Shown here: one piece after another, positions 63,704 through 64,000 of the stretch
Position numbering within the stretch: the first letter of the stretch is position 1
Layout: every line of letters begins with the position of its first letter
DNA from: Microbacterium pumilum
GTDB taxonomy: Bacteria > Actinomycetota > Actinomycetes > Actinomycetales > Microbacteriaceae
Direction of reading: 5' to 3'
NCBI RefSeq assembly: GCF_039530225.1
Contig: NZ_BAAAOH010000001.1
Location: 1,984,001-2,048,000, forward strand
DNA: 64,000 nucleotides
The notes under the pieces: model-generated
The model's database searches: none
Told to the model about the DNA's origin: nothing
The model's input: only the letters and a program-made list of their open reading frames with translations
Program-made: the position numbers and the translations under genes

Positions 63704-64000
63704 GCGTGCCCACGGTGTCGACGGCCGGTCTCATGCCGGCTGGTGGCGCCGAGCCCGGAGACGTCGCCGTCATCCGCAGCTGGAAGGCGCCGATCGGTCT
63801 CGCCATCTTCGCGGCGCTCTACGGCTTGCTCCTGCTTCTCGCCCCGCGGGGCGGCGACACCGCCTTCCGGCTGTCCACCGAGGCGGACGCGATCCAGCTG
63901 CCCGAACTCGTCGTTCCGGTCGCACTCACGACCTGGGTGTGCTTCGTTCTCCTCGTGCTGCTGGCGGCGGCATCCGCGTACTTCGTGCGTTCCTCAGCCC
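63700..64000 (+). CDS. nucleoside ABC transporter permease (second), cut by the window end
   Basis: GTG at 63700 overlaps the preceding TGA (GTGA) and the frame stays open to the last base, giving 100 residues. Two membrane segments are visible (IGLAIFAALYGLLLLLAP; LTTWVCFVLLVLLAAASAYF). It is expected by operon order to be the second permease of the nucleoside importer; the conserved core lies outside the window. Confidence 0.8.
   Translation, partial: MSVPTVSTAGLMPAGGAEPGDVAVIRSWKAPIGLAIFAALYGLLLLLAPRGGDTAFRLSTEADAIQLPELVVPVALTTWVCFVLLVLLAAASAYFVRSSA

Overview
The window is high-GC DNA from an actinobacterium, most likely the Microbacteriaceae (Microbacterium-like). This is an inference from gene content and style: RamB next to GTP-dependent PEP carboxykinase, an FMN-riboswitch rib operon with a fused ribBA, four-subunit succinate dehydrogenase, many GTG starts, many start codons that seem to follow a -10 box directly (leaderless mRNAs), and very frequent GGATGC/GCATCC. 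No rRNA, tRNA, CRISPR array, transposase or integrase was seen.

Layout. 1-4991: sugar-uptake locus (LacI-type regulator end, lipoprotein binding protein, two permeases, GH130 mannoside phosphorylase/hydrolase). 5018-6670: orphan ThDP enzyme on the minus strand. 6933-9383: cytochrome bd oxidase cydAB without cydDC. 9434-13886: IclR regulator divergent from an aromatic-ring FAD monooxygenase, then a gabD-like aldehyde dehydrogenase. 14111-15692: AlkZ/YcaQ-type glycosylase-like protein, an orphan baseplate-type OB-fold protein and a 52-residue acidic protein. 15729-19896: SdhA/FrdA-like flavoprotein divergent from a LysR regulator, GH114-like lipo/secreted protein, SnoaL-like protein. 19921-23360: ramB divergent from pckG. 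23427-26829: DUF2252 protein and an ABC exporter. 26973-30558: lipoprotein hydrolase and a NodI/NodJ-like ABC exporter.

30571-41440 is the most unusual region: a tight five-gene operon coding for a small membrane protein, a secreted-domain vWA protein with a cytosolic proline-rich tail, a tubulin/FtsZ-superfamily GTPase of 1137 residues, a 1059-residue two-TM protein of unknown family, and a membrane-anchored HNH (DUF1524-type) nuclease. It looks like a trans-envelope apparatus with a cytoskeletal GTPase inside and vWA and nuclease domains outside; its role is unknown.

41456-45585: small membrane protein and ribDE-ribBA-ribH under an FMN riboswitch. 45756-49089: glpD and glpK. 49189-54581: Nei/Fpg glycosylase, two tandem GNATs, trpS, xth, BrkB/YihY-type protein. 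54616-58177: sdhCDAB. 58420-59535: manC. 59697 to the end: BMP-type nucleoside uptake system (lipoprotein, double ATPase, permease, second permease cut by the window end), with a structured leader before it and a strong stem-loop after the first gene.

Members of a short interspersed repeat family (GGTCCCTGAGCCTGTCGAA-like and GGTCGTTGAGCGAGC-like) occur between glpK and nei and, unusually, inside two coding sequences in frame. Starts were chosen from ribosome binding sites, overlaps and family N-termini; all functional calls are by recognition of motifs, not by database search.
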